A stretch of DNA of 15,857 nucleotides from Parvibaculum sp. (lineage in GTDB: Bacteria; Pseudomonadota; Alphaproteobacteria; Parvibaculales; Parvibaculaceae). The stretch lies in assembly GCA_014359855.1 (NCBI GenBank), contig JACIYQ010000148.1:1-15857 (forward strand). The letters run 5' to 3'. The first letter of the stretch is position 1, and each line of letters starts with the position of its first letter. The translations under genes and the position numbers were made by a program. Of the stretch, positions 15,601 through 15,857 are shown in pieces. The notes beneath the pieces are model-generated. The model was not told the DNA's origin. It did no database searches and saw only the letters and a list, made by a program, of their open reading frames with translations.

Positions 15601-15857
15601 TTCAGCCGATTGCGATAGTTCACCGTGCCGTTGACGAAGCTCGCTTTTTCTAGGCTGATGGACGCGAGCGAAAACATTCCTTCTTCAGGCATGCGTTCGC
15701 CGAGTGTTATGCCGCGCCAGTTTCCCGAACCGTCCGGAAGCACTTCCAGGTTGAACTCCGGCTCGACGATACGAACGCTGGTGATCTCGATATCGCCGCT
15801 GAGAAGCGGCGCCAGCGCAACCTCTCCATCGATCTCGGCGAAAGTGGCGAAGTTCAG
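12666..15857 (-). CDS. AsmA-like outer-membrane/lipid-transport type protein, 5' end outside the window
   Basis: The frame is open to the right edge and encodes at least 1063 residues. Upstream of the GTG at 15743 it still reads ...LAPLLSGDIEITSVRIVEPE, the typical AsmA N-terminal-domain pattern, so that GTG is internal. The rest is a long run of short beta-strand repeats alternating hydrophobic and polar residues with many Leu, Gly, Asp, Thr and Ser, including FNVDPLLDLPPEDSDPFAF and an AsmA-like C-terminal region. Family members are inner-membrane-anchored periplasmic proteins with a long groove, linked to phospholipid transport and envelope integrity. The N-terminal membrane anchor should lie beyond the edge. 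The gene is convergent to the RHH gene, with four bases between stops and no visible terminator. Confidence 0.88.
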   Translation of the reverse strand: MNFATFAEIDGEVALAPLLSGDIEITSVRIVEPEFNLEVLPDGSGNWRGITLGERMPEEGMFSLASISLEKASFVNGTVNYRNRLNGRRWKAKDVSGEVVATSLLGPLRSELTATVDGIPVAVRIGLGSFAAQKAFRVTTEVDFQGRPLTFLFSGVATEFSLAARLDGNARFDFADGSEKTGAMRADAGMVIDARQATLRNVAIAMGGTTLGGSAEVSWERDPVFSARFSSESFTLDPLLDRIEQGGDETEKSAIERLLPVSLPANAGGDVSIETGVLRLRGSIVRDAKLAFSLAGGVVTVEEASGTIGGPTSISVRGALRPDDESFRFEGEASLASANLRGLRQWIAESRGQEHDETAGAVRGYPFAARAALHLAPGEYEISEIEAVHARDMSAPQLRGNVSYRSGGARPAIAATLEAGSFNVDPLLDLPPEDSDPFAFLDAHDVALNLKAEQLDIFGQSFGQVETEMSLDAGKLTVADLKIGDAAGARLTFGGELTGVTTGKREDVRGAFTSTIEAERFGGLLEAGGIDVSDVEGPVSLVVTGASGEADDSMSRVDTLTLKGAIRGSRVDGVLKRLHEGDEGIDKVEMIGNAVNEDGRILLEQLGLSPREGLAGSGAVSVKLSGAQDEFETNFRVNVDGTTLTARGKVRDPFKALKFEGRTEIAASGVMHVLGSFGAPGVLADWAGAQAAGPGFVFSSNVVWDKTSLTLDGFESVAGSFRVSGDAIWRAGKGDKLPVLTGTFESNAVDLTPLVGVATAEEDVWSAGALDWSSLGTFDADADLKLSRLSLGSLSVSNVTTHIAVSHGVLTASPLAGDFADGRISAGARIEGGAGEPGVGITVLVEEASLGKAFSQAFGASPGSGRLSLNAQLQGQGRSWLALVSSADGIGKFDVMDAAFRPFDLESFSEELAEIQTIEAFPALVSEKLWQAETPARGIGGDFVLEEGAISFADDEIELDGGMAKVSAAYDLTRLSSKADMTVVPALPEGAPSFRIVARGKAGSMEVEADTNALQDFVAKRILTQSLKETGAEVPAELRDLMELPPSGDGKIATPLPRPSVAN

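Overview
The window joins a GC-rich alphaproteobacterial chromosome (right half, about 8000-15857) to one end of an integrated mobile element (left half, about 143-7999). The host is probably a member of the Hyphomicrobiales/Rhizobiales. The evidence is a two-piece, circularly permuted tmRNA gene with the tag ANDNYAEARLAA, an alpha-type SspB adaptor beside it, a class II fumarase followed by a small ribbon-helix-helix protein, and an AsmA-like protein. The genus cannot be fixed from the sequence.

Chromosomal part: a broken native thyA (minus strand, 8527 down to 8000), a membrane-anchored M19 dipeptidase (8708-9874, +), ssrA (about 9925-10275, +), sspB (10429-10896, +), fumC (11001-12392, +), an RHH protein overlapping fumC by one base (12392-12661, +), and the convergent AsmA-like gene (12666 to beyond the right edge, -).

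Element part: the native thyA reads normally through codon 176 (Phe of the FLGVPF motif) and then changes abruptly, at about 7999/8000, into unrelated DNA. That DNA carries a complete, clearly different thyA (6903-7799) in the same orientation. Eight bases after its stop begins a tightly packed set of genes on the same strand: an 888-aa recombinase-like protein, a second large tyrosine recombinase of about 680-700 aa, a 184-aa coiled-coil protein, and a 458-aa tyrosine recombinase. An IS3-family element (its end at about 142) lies immediately after the last gene. The other end of the element and the 3' part of the host thyA lie outside the window.

How it seems to work (inference): the element inserts inside the essential thyA gene and supplies a substitute thyA at its own end, so the cell remains able to make thymidylate. 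The substitute gene heads the recombinase operon. Its sequence differs at the codons where the native gene was cut, so the element should not target its own copy. The gene set (several tyrosine recombinases plus a small coiled-coil protein, inserting in a conserved coding sequence) resembles Tn554-type and other multi-recombinase elements. Coupling such a module to whole-gene replacement of its target is the most interesting feature of the window.
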